NCBI GenBank assembly: GCA_910575605.1
Contig: CAJTEW010000006.1
Location: forward strand, 99,594-163,593
Reading direction: 5' to 3'
DNA from: Lachnospiraceae bacterium
Lineage (GTDB): Bacteria; Bacillota; Clostridia; Lachnospirales; Lachnospiraceae
DNA length: 64,000 bases
The number at the start of each line of letters is the position of its first letter. The stretch's first letter is position 1. A model generated the notes under the pieces. The model saw nothing but the letters and a program-made list of their open reading frames with translations, did no database searches and was not told the DNA's origin. This document shows positions 26,784 through 35,836 of the stretch, piece by piece. Position numbers and translations under genes: made by a program.

Positions 26784-26815
26784 GGGGAGTTCGATGGAAC
26801 GCCCCTGTTTTTTTG
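26784..26815 (+). terminator. Terminator of rpsU
   Basis: GGGGAGTTC (26784-26792) pairs with GAACGCCCC (26797-26805) with one A-G mismatch, then TGTTTTTTTT. Confidence 0.85.
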
Positions 26816-26950
26816 TAAGAGATTCTTCAGAAAAACTTTTGTTTTACACAGGGTGTATCTTAAGATTTAAATATTATATTAATTACAGCAAATGAAGAAA
26901 GGATGTTACTGATTATACAGAGCGGGGAGTAACAGAAAGGACGAAATATT

Positions 26951-27544
26951 ATGTGGTGGAATAAAGTGATATTTGGATGGAGCGCATACCATGTGGTATT
27001 ATGGTTTTTAACCTACAGCATTTTAGGATGGATTGTAGAATCCATATATATGTCCATTTGTAACAGAAAAATAACAAACAGAGGCTTCACGAAGGGACCG
27101 ATGTGTCCGATTTATGGTTTTGGTGCATTGACAGTATTTTTTCTTTTAAAGCCCTATAGTGATAATCCTGTCCGTCTGTTTTTTATGGGTATGTTTCTCG
27201 CGACAGCGTTAGAGTTCATAACTGCACGTATTATGCAGAGAGTATTCGGGGAAATCTGGTGGGATTACCGGGAAAAGCCATTTAATTACCGGGGAATTAT
27301 CTGCCTGGAGAGCTCTGTTGCATGGGGCTTTTATACAGTAGGACTGTTTTTGTTTTTACATAATATTGTAGTAAATATGGTAGACAGCGTTCCACTCCTG
27401 GCAGGAAAGGTGATTGGAAGTATAATCCTTATATTATACATGATTGATTTTATGATGGCTATGTACAGGGAAAAAAAGGATGACCTGCCAGACAGAGTAG
27501 TAGAGTGGAGGGATAATCTTTTGGAACGTTTTACGAGGGAATAA
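26951..27544 (+). CDS. CmpB-type putative ABC-transporter membrane protein
   Basis: The 197-residue protein has about five membrane segments and the conserved YSILGWIVESIYMSICNRK, NRGFTKGPMCPIYGFGAL and EIWWDYREKPFNYRGIICLE segments of the family named putative ABC-transporter type IV (PF06541). No ATPase partner is nearby and the name has little functional support, so the role is unknown. It starts after AAAGGACGAA and converges on maf, overlapping its end by 14 bases. Confidence 0.8.
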   Translation: MWWNKVIFGWSAYHVVLWFLTYSILGWIVESIYMSICNRKITNRGFTKGPMCPIYGFGALTVFFLLKPYSDNPVRLFFMGMFLATALEFITARIMQRVFGEIWWDYREKPFNYRGIICLESSVAWGFYTVGLFLFLHNIVVNMVDSVPLLAGKVIGSIILILYMIDFMMAMYREKKDDLPDRVVEWRDNLLERFTRE

Positions 27545-28133
27545 AGGTGGACAGCTCGTGGTAGAGCCGGCCAATGGGCAGCCCTACCACATTGTTGTAA
27601 TCACCATTTATCCTCTTTACATGAATGGCAAAGGGTCCCTGTATGCCGTAGGCACCGGCTTTGTCAAGAGAATCACCGGATTCCACATAGGCGTGTAGAT
27701 CCTCCCTTGTAATTTTATAGAGAGTCACATCGGTTTTTTCATAAAAAGTACGATGTGACTCTTTTCCATTTTTACACATTATAAGGGACACACCGGTATA
27801 AACCTGGTGTGTGCGGTCTGCAAGCAGAGACAGCATGTCGTAAGCTTCGGATTTATCAGACGGCTTTCCAAGAATCTCTCCCCGGTAGACAACGATAGTA
27901 TCAGCGCCGATTACGATAAGATCTTCCTCTGATGCTGCCACCTCTTTTCTGGAGGTACAGAATCTGAGATATACTTCTCTGGCTTTCTGAAAGGCAAGTT
28001 CCATGACCACGTCACATGGGTCTGTCTTTGTGATTCTCTCTTCTATGGAAGAGGGAAAATTTGTGAAAGAAATGCCGGCCTGGGTAAGTAATTCCTTTCT
28101 GCGGGGTGATGCAGATGCTAAAATATATTTCAT
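27531..28133 (-). CDS. maf: Maf nucleotide pyrophosphatase
   Basis: Maf proteins hydrolyse dTTP/UTP or modified nucleotides to monophosphates and are linked to septum control. The 200-residue product begins KYILASASPRRKELL with the family's SxSPRR motif and has IGADTIVVYRGEILGKPSD and DKAGAYGIQGPF. ATG 28133 follows GAGGG at eight bases and comes one base after the stop of the FtsA-like gene, so the two form an operon. The frame continues five codons further to 28148. Confidence 0.93.
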   Translation of the reverse strand: MKYILASASPRRKELLTQAGISFTNFPSSIEERITKTDPCDVVMELAFQKAREVYLRFCTSRKEVAASEEDLIVIGADTIVVYRGEILGKPSDKSEAYDMLSLLADRTHQVYTGVSLIMCKNGKESHRTFYEKTDVTLYKITREDLHAYVESGDSLDKAGAYGIQGPFAIHVKRINGDYNNVVGLPIGRLYHELSTFIPS

Positions 28134-28134
28134 A

Positions 28135-30378
28135 TCAGATTCCCTCATCTATTATGTTGATAATGTCTCCTGTTTTAAGCTCCTGCTGGAACATTCCCGG
28201 AGATCCGTTTACAGTTAGTATAACCCTGCCTTTTGGGTGCTTAATATCAATGCCGGAATATTCAATCATATCCATCAAATAATAAGGCTCTCCATTTTCC
28301 TTGCCGGGAAGCCGTAAAGGGGCATTATTTAAATGAAGAAGAATATCCGGTCTGGGACGCGCCGCTTCTGGTTTGGGGAAGACTTTTCGCAGGCTGGGAG
28401 CGGTAGAAATGTAGGAGGAATGAGATACCCAGTCCTCGTTGTTTTCTTCAGATAAATCCCAGTTCTCGTCGTTCTCTTCAGACAAATCCCAGTTCTCGTC
28501 ATCTTCTTCGGACAGATCCCAGTTTTCGCTGTCTGTAACGGATTTATTTCTATCATTATTATCTGCCATAGAAGGTTCTTCTAATATTGTTTTTGATTTT
28601 TTCAAGTCGGAGATATTATCTATGACAGAAACAACCTCCCAGTCCAATGAATCTGTTTCAATGGCGCTGTGGAAATCAAACTCCTCTATGTTTATATTAT
28701 CCTTATTTTTTTCATCTGATGTTTCATCTACTTTACCGGGCGCAGCCTTTTCTTTATCCTCCTTAGCATCCTCATGCGTCCGTATACGGACAATATCCCC
28801 ATTTCGAAGGGGAGTATCAAGGGAAGCAGCCTGACCGTTAAGTGTAAGCTCATCTGCCTCGGAGGCTCCTTTTAGATCGCCGAGACAGAGACTTGCAGAT
28901 ACTCCAGGAGAAGCAGGGACAAATTCAATAACATCTCCTGCATGGATGACATCGGAGAGCTTCCCTTCCTTTTTATTAATAAGAAGAGAGGCAGGTGCTC
29001 CGGCCTGTCCGTAGAAAATTTTCCGCTTTCCGTTAATGGTTATCACAAGGCTTAAGCCTGTCTGGCCTAAAATATCCTGGAAGCCGTAGCCATTCATCAT
29101 CAGGAGATTTAAGGCTGTAAAGCTGCCGCTTCTGAATAGTTTGGCCGGCTTGCCGTTTAAGGTTACCCGAAAGCTGTCATTAATCAGGTTCAGTCCTGAA
29201 GATACGACGATTCCGAGAGGAGTGGCATATTCCGGATTATTTAAATCAAATTCGTCAGAGAAGGCATTTGCCTTGAAATTGTTTCCTGCAATGGCAATAC
29301 GGTTGGCATCCATCTTGAGAGCAGCGGTAAGCCCTTCCTTTAAGCCGGCCAGCTTGCTGCCGCCACCGGCAAGGAATAAGGCAGACGGGGCGCTCCCGTT
29401 GACTTCAAGAACCTTGTCAGCAATTTCCCTGCATAAAACTTCAGAAGCGCTTTGGATTGTGCAAAGCAGCTCTTTCTGTGAAACAGTATGCTCGAAGCCT
29501 AAAATATCTGTAAAGATTACCTCCTTTTGCAAATCAATCTGAGCTTTTATTGACTCGGCAGTGGAAAAGTCCACTAGGTATTCCTTCATAATCATTTCGG
29601 TAATCTCATCGCCAGCTACAGTTGCCATTGTGTATCCAATGATGCTGCCGCCAGTGCAGACAGCAATATCGGAGGTTCCTGCACCGATATCTACCATGAC
29701 CAGATTGAGAAGTCTTAAGTTTTCAGGAATTGCGGCGTTAATTGCAGCAATAGGCTCTAGAGTGATGCTGACAACATCTAAGCCTGCTTTGTTCATGGTC
29801 GTATAGAGGCTTTCTACTACTTCACTAGGCAGGAAAGTGGCAATAAGGTCAGCTTTTATAGTTTTTCCCCGATGGTCCTTTAAGCTGGATATCATGTATT
29901 GGTCCAAATAATACTGACAGACCGTATATCCCACAAGATAGAAACGTCTGGAATCGTTGTCAGCAGCATTTTCAGCATCGAATAATTCTTCAGCCCGGCT
30001 GATAGCGCCGGCCTCGAGCCGGCTTATCATCTCGTCATCAATAAGCTTGGGACCCGGGAGGGTAAGCTCATAATCGGCCCGCTTTGTTCTAAGGGCCCGT
30101 CCGGCAGCTGCGACACAGACACGGTTTAACTGGAAATTAAGCTTTTCCTCCAGCCTTTTCTTTACCTTGCCTGCTAATAAGGAAACCCGTTCTATATTTT
30201 CAATCTGCCCGTCGATCATTGCACGTTCTGTATGTTCTTCCTTTTCGATGGCAATGATATTTATCTTACCGTCACTTACGGTTCCTACCATGCCGATAAT
30301 GCTCCGGGTTCCAATATCCAAAGCAAATATTGTGTCTTCCGGCTGAGGCTTTAATGCCGCTTTCTGTTCTTCTGCCAT
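28135..30378 (-). CDS. Large FtsA-like actin-fold protein with acidic repeats
   Basis: The 747-residue cytosolic protein starts with an actin-fold ATPase of the FtsA/PilM type: FALDIGTRSIIGMVG, an SHS2-like insert, VDIGAGTSDIAVCTGG as phosphate 2 motif and FLAGGGSKLAGL as adenosine motif. After about residue 385 come beta-rich segments with VTLNGKPAKL- and LTLNGQAASL-like repeats, then an acidic region with tandem ENWDLSEE units, and a final segment of similar beta pattern. It is far longer than FtsA (about 420). ATG 30378 lies eight bases after AGGAGG. It is followed by maf. A role in division or envelope assembly is inferred. Confidence 0.75.
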   Translation of the reverse strand: MAEEQKAALKPQPEDTIFALDIGTRSIIGMVGTVSDGKINIIAIEKEEHTERAMIDGQIENIERVSLLAGKVKKRLEEKLNFQLNRVCVAAAGRALRTKRADYELTLPGPKLIDDEMISRLEAGAISRAEELFDAENAADNDSRRFYLVGYTVCQYYLDQYMISSLKDHRGKTIKADLIATFLPSEVVESLYTTMNKAGLDVVSITLEPIAAINAAIPENLRLLNLVMVDIGAGTSDIAVCTGGSIIGYTMATVAGDEITEMIMKEYLVDFSTAESIKAQIDLQKEVIFTDILGFEHTVSQKELLCTIQSASEVLCREIADKVLEVNGSAPSALFLAGGGSKLAGLKEGLTAALKMDANRIAIAGNNFKANAFSDEFDLNNPEYATPLGIVVSSGLNLINDSFRVTLNGKPAKLFRSGSFTALNLLMMNGYGFQDILGQTGLSLVITINGKRKIFYGQAGAPASLLINKKEGKLSDVIHAGDVIEFVPASPGVSASLCLGDLKGASEADELTLNGQAASLDTPLRNGDIVRIRTHEDAKEDKEKAAPGKVDETSDEKNKDNINIEEFDFHSAIETDSLDWEVVSVIDNISDLKKSKTILEEPSMADNNDRNKSVTDSENWDLSEEDDENWDLSEENDENWDLSEENNEDWVSHSSYISTAPSLRKVFPKPEAARPRPDILLHLNNAPLRLPGKENGEPYYLMDMIEYSGIDIKHPKGRVILTVNGSPGMFQQELKTGDIINIIDEGI
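28441..28530 (-). repeat. Three tandem 30-bp coding repeats (ENWDLSEE)
   Basis: Three near-identical 30-base units (28441-28470, 28471-28500, 28501-28530) encode a 10-residue acidic-aromatic motif; a partial copy lies at about 28421-28440. They differ by a few bases each, and copy number may vary between strains. Confidence 0.9.
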
Positions 30379-30423
30379 GTCCGATTCCTCCTGTGCCACA
30401 TAAATGATATTATTCTATATAAT

Positions 30424-30452
30424 ATTATAGTAAAATTGTTTTCTAATGTAAA
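30424..30452 (-). promoter_or_regulatory. Promoter of the FtsA-like gene
   Basis: On the minus strand, TTTACA (30452-30447), 17 bases, TATAAT (30429-30424), about 45 bases before the start codon. Confidence 0.7.
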
Positions 30453-30482
30453 TCTTTAAAATGAAAATCTGAAAAATATATA

Positions 30483-30512
30483 TTGCTTATTATGTAAAAA
30501 TTATGCTATATT
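30483..30512 (+). promoter_or_regulatory. Promoter of the M60-like protease gene
   Basis: TTGCTT (30483-30488), 18 bases, TATATT (30507-30512) with TGC just before it. Divergent from the FtsA-like promoter. Confidence 0.6.
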
Positions 30513-30577
30513 AGTAACAATATCAGTGTATGATGAGCCATATTCTGGTAAAGAATGATTAAGGGGGTAAATTAAGT

Positions 30578-33500
30578 ATGAAGCGGAGCATAGCGTTTTT
30601 GCTTGCACTTGTTCTTATCTTTACACCAGCTCTTCATGCTTTTGCATCGGAACCGGATCTAGAGACAGGAGAGAACATAGCGGGGAGCAGTGATTCTTCT
30701 ATATCAGAGCCAGATGCAGTACAAAAGCAAGAGGAGGAAAAAGCAGTACAGCAGGAAAAGAAAACACAAGAGGCAGAGATTCCGGAGGAACCAGATACTG
30801 TTAGTGAAGAGGAAGAACTTAAGGCAGAAACGTCAGAGGAGGAGATTAAGGGGCAGGTGAATGTCACTGTCCGATCAGCAGTATTGCTGGAAAAAAGTGT
30901 AGAATTTACAATTTCACTCACAGGACAGCCGGATAAGAAGGCTGTGCTTGCAGCAGATACAGGAAAAAGCGGGGAAGAAGACGGCGTTACCTTCGAGGGG
31001 CTTACCGGAGGAAGTTATGTGCTTACAGTAACGGCCCCGGGGTTTGCGTCCTACAGTCAGGAAATTGCTGTGGAGGGCTGGACCTATTCTGTTGAGCTTA
31101 CTACAGGAATGGTGAAATATGACGAAGGGATTCCCCATCCGGGTATCCTTTTAATCGGTGATGTGAATGGCGACGGTGTGGTGGATGATACAGACAAGGA
31201 TATACTCGTGGATGCCATTGATGCCGGAAATCAGTCGCCGGAATATGACATTAACGGCGACGGTACAGTTGACCTTGTGGATTTGGAGTATTTCACGAAA
31301 GGATATAAGGTAAGCGGGGATACAAGCTCCACAGTTGAAGTCAGCGTGCCGGCAGAAGCAGTTAATATCACGTGTGATGGATCAGCCCAGGGGGATTTAA
31401 GCGCTCTGTTAAAAAACGAAAGCAGCGTAAAAATATCAAGGGCAGATGGAGCAGAGATTTCAGAAAATAATCCTGTTTCTGTGACCTTTGATTTCCCGGA
31501 AAAGAGAGAATTCCCGGTGGATGGAATTGTGCTTGAAACAGGCGGTGGGGACCAGATCCAGAAAGCAGCTGTTGGGATTGACTATGTAGAAAACGGGGCA
31601 GTGCAGCACATAGATGTGCCGCTTCAAGAAGAGGTTATGCACCTTCTGGTAAAAGAGGGTGTGCGGCCGGAGATGGGACCGGACGGGACAGTTTGTATTC
31701 ATCTGGGTTCCCAGATTGCGGTAAAGAAGGTTACCCTGACAATTATGGGAATGAAAAAGAACAAGACCCTTGCGGAGATCTCAAAGGTAGAGTTTGTAAA
31801 CGGCATGGAAAACCGTATTCCAGAGCCGGATATGAATATTCCGGAGAACCTAAAGGCAGAGCCGGGAAATAAAAGCTTTATTGTTACGTGGGATCCCTGT
31901 GTAAATGTTACGGGGTATGAAGTGTTGATTACACATGGAGAAGAGCAGGAGGTAAAATCTACAAAGGGGAATACTTTGTCTGTTTCTTCTTTGAATGGTG
32001 AAAAGCTTGTAAATAAAGAAGAATATGAAGTAAGGGTACAGTCTGTAAACGGCCTGTGGAGAAGCGGATATAGCGAGCCGGTAAGTGTGGTGCCAAAGAC
32101 AGATAAAAAGCCGGATGCCCCGGATAGTCTAAAGGCAGTCGGGCAGTTTAAGTCCATTCAGGCTTCCTGGAAGGCAGTAAAGGATGCTGACACCTATAAT
32201 CTGTACTACCGCGAAAAGGGAATTGGAGATTACATAAAAAGGGAGGAAATCACATCTAACAGCTATGTGCTGACAGATTTAAAAAATGAGACTGAATATG
32301 AGCTCTATGTGACAGGAGTTAACGAGCTGGGGGAGGGAAAACCGTCTCTTACAAGTGTTGCAAAGACGGTCAATCCAGACCCGGCACAGGTGCCTAAATA
32401 TAAGCTTATCAATCTTTCAGAAGGAGGAAAGGTAAGTGAGCATATTAAATCTGCAAAATACCTGCAAGGAGAGATGAAGGACAGTCCATTAGAGAAGGAA
32501 GAGAAGGATGCATGGGGAACTGTGGATAATAATCCACTTTCCTATCACTATCATGGCACATGGGATTCCGGAGGATATAATCCTGTGGGTGGTAATCTTA
32601 ATGCAAATCATGGTCTTGTCTACGAATTTGATGAGACTTATATGATTAAATCTTTCGCGGTTACAGAGGCTATGCCAGGAAATTCCAGCTATGGGTATGT
32701 AAAAGTGCGCTGCTGGGATGAAAATGGCGTGGAAATGAATCTTGGCAACGTATCTATTCAGAGAAAGATGGATTCTAAAAACAGGGTTTATTATATGATA
32801 GATCTGCCAAAAGCAGCTGCGGTAAAAAAGATTCAGTTTGGACTTGCGCGCGGGGTGGCATCAGGTTCAAATACAGTAGCAGAGGTATACTTCTATCATT
32901 ATGATTCTCTTGAAGACGATATTATGGCGCTTTATGCAGATGATCTGCATATGGTGCTGCGTGAGGACGTAACCCAGGAGGTTATTGATGCATTAAGAAC
33001 CAGATTGAATACACCTGACACGGCAAGCGGGGAGTATCATCCAGACAGGGAAAAGCTTGAAAGAGAGCTTAAAACGGCAGAAGAGATTCTGAACGAAACA
33101 AATCTGGCAGAGCCGTACCTTGTCCATAACGGTATTACAACAAGTGATGTGAACAGAGGTTTTGGCGGCTTAAATGCATGGCAGCCTCTTGGCATTACGG
33201 CTGCGGCAGGTGAGGAGATTACAGTATATGTAGGACATAATAGTAAGAAGACAGGAGAGGCTACGAATCTCCAGCTTGTGGTGACCCAGTACCACAGTGA
33301 GTCAGACGGAGTGAGTAATGTGGTAAATCCTTCTGGGAAGACAGCGCTTTCCATTGGAAAGAACGAAGTTACCATTCCTAAGATTGGCTCTGTAGAGGGG
33401 GAGAACGGCGGTGCCCTGTATATCCAGTATACAGGGAAAAGTGCTGATGACAGCTATGCAGTGAGGGTAAGCGGAGGCACAGAGGTTCCAACTCTTGATC

Positions 33501-35833
33501 TTTACGAGGTGAGCGACAGGAATGAAAGACTAAGTAAAGCAGAGAGCTATCTTACCGAGCTGGATAATTATGTAAGCCATATCAGTGAGCTTCACACGGA
33601 GGTTCACGATGATAAGGTTCAATATGATGCACATAATTGTATATTAGGGGCTTCTGATATTATGCTTAATACTATGCTTCTGTCCCTTCCAGCGCAGCAG
33701 ATCTGGGCAGGTACAGGAAGCGGAAGTGTATCTGAACGGGCACAGAAGCTTATAGATTCTATGGATGCAGTAGAGGGCATGATGCATTTGTTCTACCAGC
33801 ACAAAGGATTAAACAATAGTGCAGAAAATGTTATAGACAGATATCCTTCAAGACATCTGAACATCCGTTATCAAAGAATGTTTGCAGGAGCATTTATGTA
33901 TGCCTCCGGCAACCATATTGGAATCGAATGGAACGAGACTGCAGGCATGGCAGACTGTACGCCGGTTCAGGCGGATGCAGACGGAAGGTATGTAAACGGA
34001 AGATATTTCGGATGGGGAATTGCCCATGAAATCGGCCACTGTATTAATCAGGGAAGCTATGCGGTAGCAGAGGTTACGAATAATTATTTCTCTGTCCTTG
34101 CACAGGCAAAGGATACAAATGACAGCGTGCGCTTTAAGTACGATAAAGTATATGAGAAGGTGACATCTGGTACAAAAGGACCTGCATCCAATGTATTTAC
34201 GCAGCTTGGCTTATACTGGCAGCTGCATCTGGCATATGACAATGGATACAATTATAAAACCTATGAGAACCATGAAGATCAGCTTAAGAATCTGTTCTTT
34301 GCACGTGTTGACAGCTATTCCAGAGTTCCGGGAAGGGCGCCAGCGCCAGGAGGTGTTGCTCTTTCGCTTTCTGGCGGTACAGAACAGAATCTCATGCGTC
34401 TTGCCTGTGCGGCGGCAGAAAAAGATATCCTTGAATTTTTCACACGCTGGGGCTTTACTCCGGATGAGGGGACAGTGGCTTATGCCTCCCAGTTTGGCAG
34501 GGAAACAAGGGCAATTTACTACGTAAATGACGAAGCTCGTGTGTACCGTCTGCAGAATAACGGAAGTTCCTTAGATGCAGAAGGTACCGTGGAAGCAGTG
34601 GGAGACGGCACAAAGGCGGCTGTAAATCAGGTAACGGCAAATCAGGTAGATTTCGTACTGGATTCCAAGACGATTCCGACAGAGGATGTTCTCGGCTATG
34701 AGATAGTACGAGGCACAGTTTCCGGCGGAGTTATGACGGAAGAGACAGTGGCATTTGTGACAGCAGAGGCTGCGAAGGCAGGGACTTTCAGCGATTATGT
34801 GACAACTATGAATAACCGTGTGGTTACTTATAAGGTTACTGTGATTGATAAATATCTTAACCGTTCAGCGGTTAAGACATTGGAGCCTGTAAAGATCGAA
34901 CATGACGGAAGTATTGATAAGACAGGATGGAGTATCAGTACCAGTGATATGACAGCAGTCGGCGAAGCTGCACAGAAGCCGGATGATGCAGCGGATCATA
35001 CGTGCGAAAAGGAAAAAGAAGAGCTGGCAGAGAAGGTAATCGATAATAATCCGAATACTTCTTATATTGGTACAGCAGGAGCAAATGCCGAGATAGTTCT
35101 GGATTTCCATAAGCCTCTTACTATTACAGGACTTAAGTATACTGTCTCTGAGGGAACTTTTGTGAAGGACTATGAGATCTATATCCGTGACGGAGAAGGG
35201 TGGAAGAGTGTTTCAACAGGAAGTTTTACAGAAGATAAGACGCAGACTGTTTACTTTGAGAGCGAAAAGAAAGGAAATATTGCTTCTTATAAGACAACAG
35301 CACTTAAGCTGGCAGTTAAGAATATGTCAGGGAAGGATGTTACGGTTTCAGAGCTTGATGTACTTGGGGTGACTGGTGATAATGTAGACTTTAGGCGTTC
35401 TGATGAAGGAAAGGCAGCAATCGGAATACTGAATAGTGATTTTGTATACGGGAAAAAGGAGGATGAAATGATTCCGAAAGGCTCTCTCGTATTTACAGGA
35501 ACATACAAGGGAAATCCGGCATATAATGTTGTCATGCTTTATGATCAGGACGGCAGTGTTGTAGGCGGAATCAATGAGAAGGGAGAGCTTAAGGCATATC
35601 AGACAATTTTAGCAGATGTTCCCGATACAGGTAATGTTCAAGACGTTTCAGACGGCACATGGATTTACTGGATTGAGCCTCAGGATACCATTGATCTGAC
35701 GAAGCTTTTAAAAGTACGTGCCGAGCTGTACCGTGTGGATGATGCCCTGACCAATGAGGGAGAGCGTATGGTCAGTGACTCCTTGTTCGAAGTCATGCCA
35801 GAGACACTTCCAGAAATTCAGATAGGGGAGTAG
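30578..35833 (+). CDS. Secreted M60-like metallopeptidase with dockerin, Fn3 and F5/8C-type modules
   Basis: This 1751-residue protein has a signal peptide (residues 1-24) and an acidic low-complexity stretch (25-90). A dockerin-like duplicated calcium loop lies at about 194-235 (DVNGDGVVDDTD and DINGDGTVDLVD), and two fibronectin type III domains at about 420-505 and 513-598. A carbohydrate-binding-like module (about 605-775), an M60-type peptidase region (about 840-1250) with HEIGH zinc motif near 1150, and a discoidin F5/8C-like domain (about 1447-1605) follow. M60-like enzymes cut O-glycosylated mucins. There is no LPXTG or C-terminal anchor, so retention may use the dockerin. The next gene starts three bases later. 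Confidence 0.85.
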   Translation: MKRSIAFLLALVLIFTPALHAFASEPDLETGENIAGSSDSSISEPDAVQKQEEEKAVQQEKKTQEAEIPEEPDTVSEEEELKAETSEEEIKGQVNVTVRSAVLLEKSVEFTISLTGQPDKKAVLAADTGKSGEEDGVTFEGLTGGSYVLTVTAPGFASYSQEIAVEGWTYSVELTTGMVKYDEGIPHPGILLIGDVNGDGVVDDTDKDILVDAIDAGNQSPEYDINGDGTVDLVDLEYFTKGYKVSGDTSSTVEVSVPAEAVNITCDGSAQGDLSALLKNESSVKISRADGAEISENNPVSVTFDFPEKREFPVDGIVLETGGGDQIQKAAVGIDYVENGAVQHIDVPLQEEVMHLLVKEGVRPEMGPDGTVCIHLGSQIAVKKVTLTIMGMKKNKTLAEISKVEFVNGMENRIPEPDMNIPENLKAEPGNKSFIVTWDPCVNVTGYEVLITHGEEQEVKSTKGNTLSVSSLNGEKLVNKEEYEVRVQSVNGLWRSGYSEPVSVVPKTDKKPDAPDSLKAVGQFKSIQASWKAVKDADTYNLYYREKGIGDYIKREEITSNSYVLTDLKNETEYELYVTGVNELGEGKPSLTSVAKTVNPDPAQVPKYKLINLSEGGKVSEHIKSAKYLQGEMKDSPLEKEEKDAWGTVDNNPLSYHYHGTWDSGGYNPVGGNLNANHGLVYEFDETYMIKSFAVTEAMPGNSSYGYVKVRCWDENGVEMNLGNVSIQRKMDSKNRVYYMIDLPKAAAVKKIQFGLARGVASGSNTVAEVYFYHYDSLEDDIMALYADDLHMVLREDVTQEVIDALRTRLNTPDTASGEYHPDREKLERELKTAEEILNETNLAEPYLVHNGITTSDVNRGFGGLNAWQPLGITAAAGEEITVYVGHNSKKTGEATNLQLVVTQYHSESDGVSNVVNPSGKTALSIGKNEVTIPKIGSVEGENGGALYIQYTGKSADDSYAVRVSGGTEVPTLDLYEVSDRNERLSKAESYLTELDNYVSHISELHTEVHDDKVQYDAHNCILGASDIMLNTMLLSLPAQQIWAGTGSGSVSERAQKLIDSMDAVEGMMHLFYQHKGLNNSAENVIDRYPSRHLNIRYQRMFAGAFMYASGNHIGIEWNETAGMADCTPVQADADGRYVNGRYFGWGIAHEIGHCINQGSYAVAEVTNNYFSVLAQAKDTNDSVRFKYDKVYEKVTSGTKGPASNVFTQLGLYWQLHLAYDNGYNYKTYENHEDQLKNLFFARVDSYSRVPGRAPAPGGVALSLSGGTEQNLMRLACAAAEKDILEFFTRWGFTPDEGTVAYASQFGRETRAIYYVNDEARVYRLQNNGSSLDAEGTVEAVGDGTKAAVNQVTANQVDFVLDSKTIPTEDVLGYEIVRGTVSGGVMTEETVAFVTAEAAKAGTFSDYVTTMNNRVVTYKVTVIDKYLNRSAVKTLEPVKIEHDGSIDKTGWSISTSDMTAVGEAAQKPDDAADHTCEKEKEELAEKVIDNNPNTSYIGTAGANAEIVLDFHKPLTITGLKYTVSEGTFVKDYEIYIRDGEGWKSVSTGSFTEDKTQTVYFESEKKGNIASYKTTALKLAVKNMSGKDVTVSELDVLGVTGDNVDFRRSDEGKAAIGILNSDFVYGKKEDEMIPKGSLVFTGTYKGNPAYNVVMLYDQDGSVVGGINEKGELKAYQTILADVPDTGNVQDVSDGTWIYWIEPQDTIDLTKLLKVRAELYRVDDALTNEGERMVSDSLFEVMPETLPEIQIGE

Positions 35834-35836
35834 GAT

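Noticed and set aside
28441..28530. CRISPR-like short tandem repeat
   Set aside because: The 30-bp units are directly adjacent without spacers and encode an in-frame acidic motif of the FtsA-like protein.
35700..35833. Sortase signal at the end of the M60-like protein
   Set aside because: No LPXTG-like motif, hydrophobic stretch or basic tail is present at the C-terminus.
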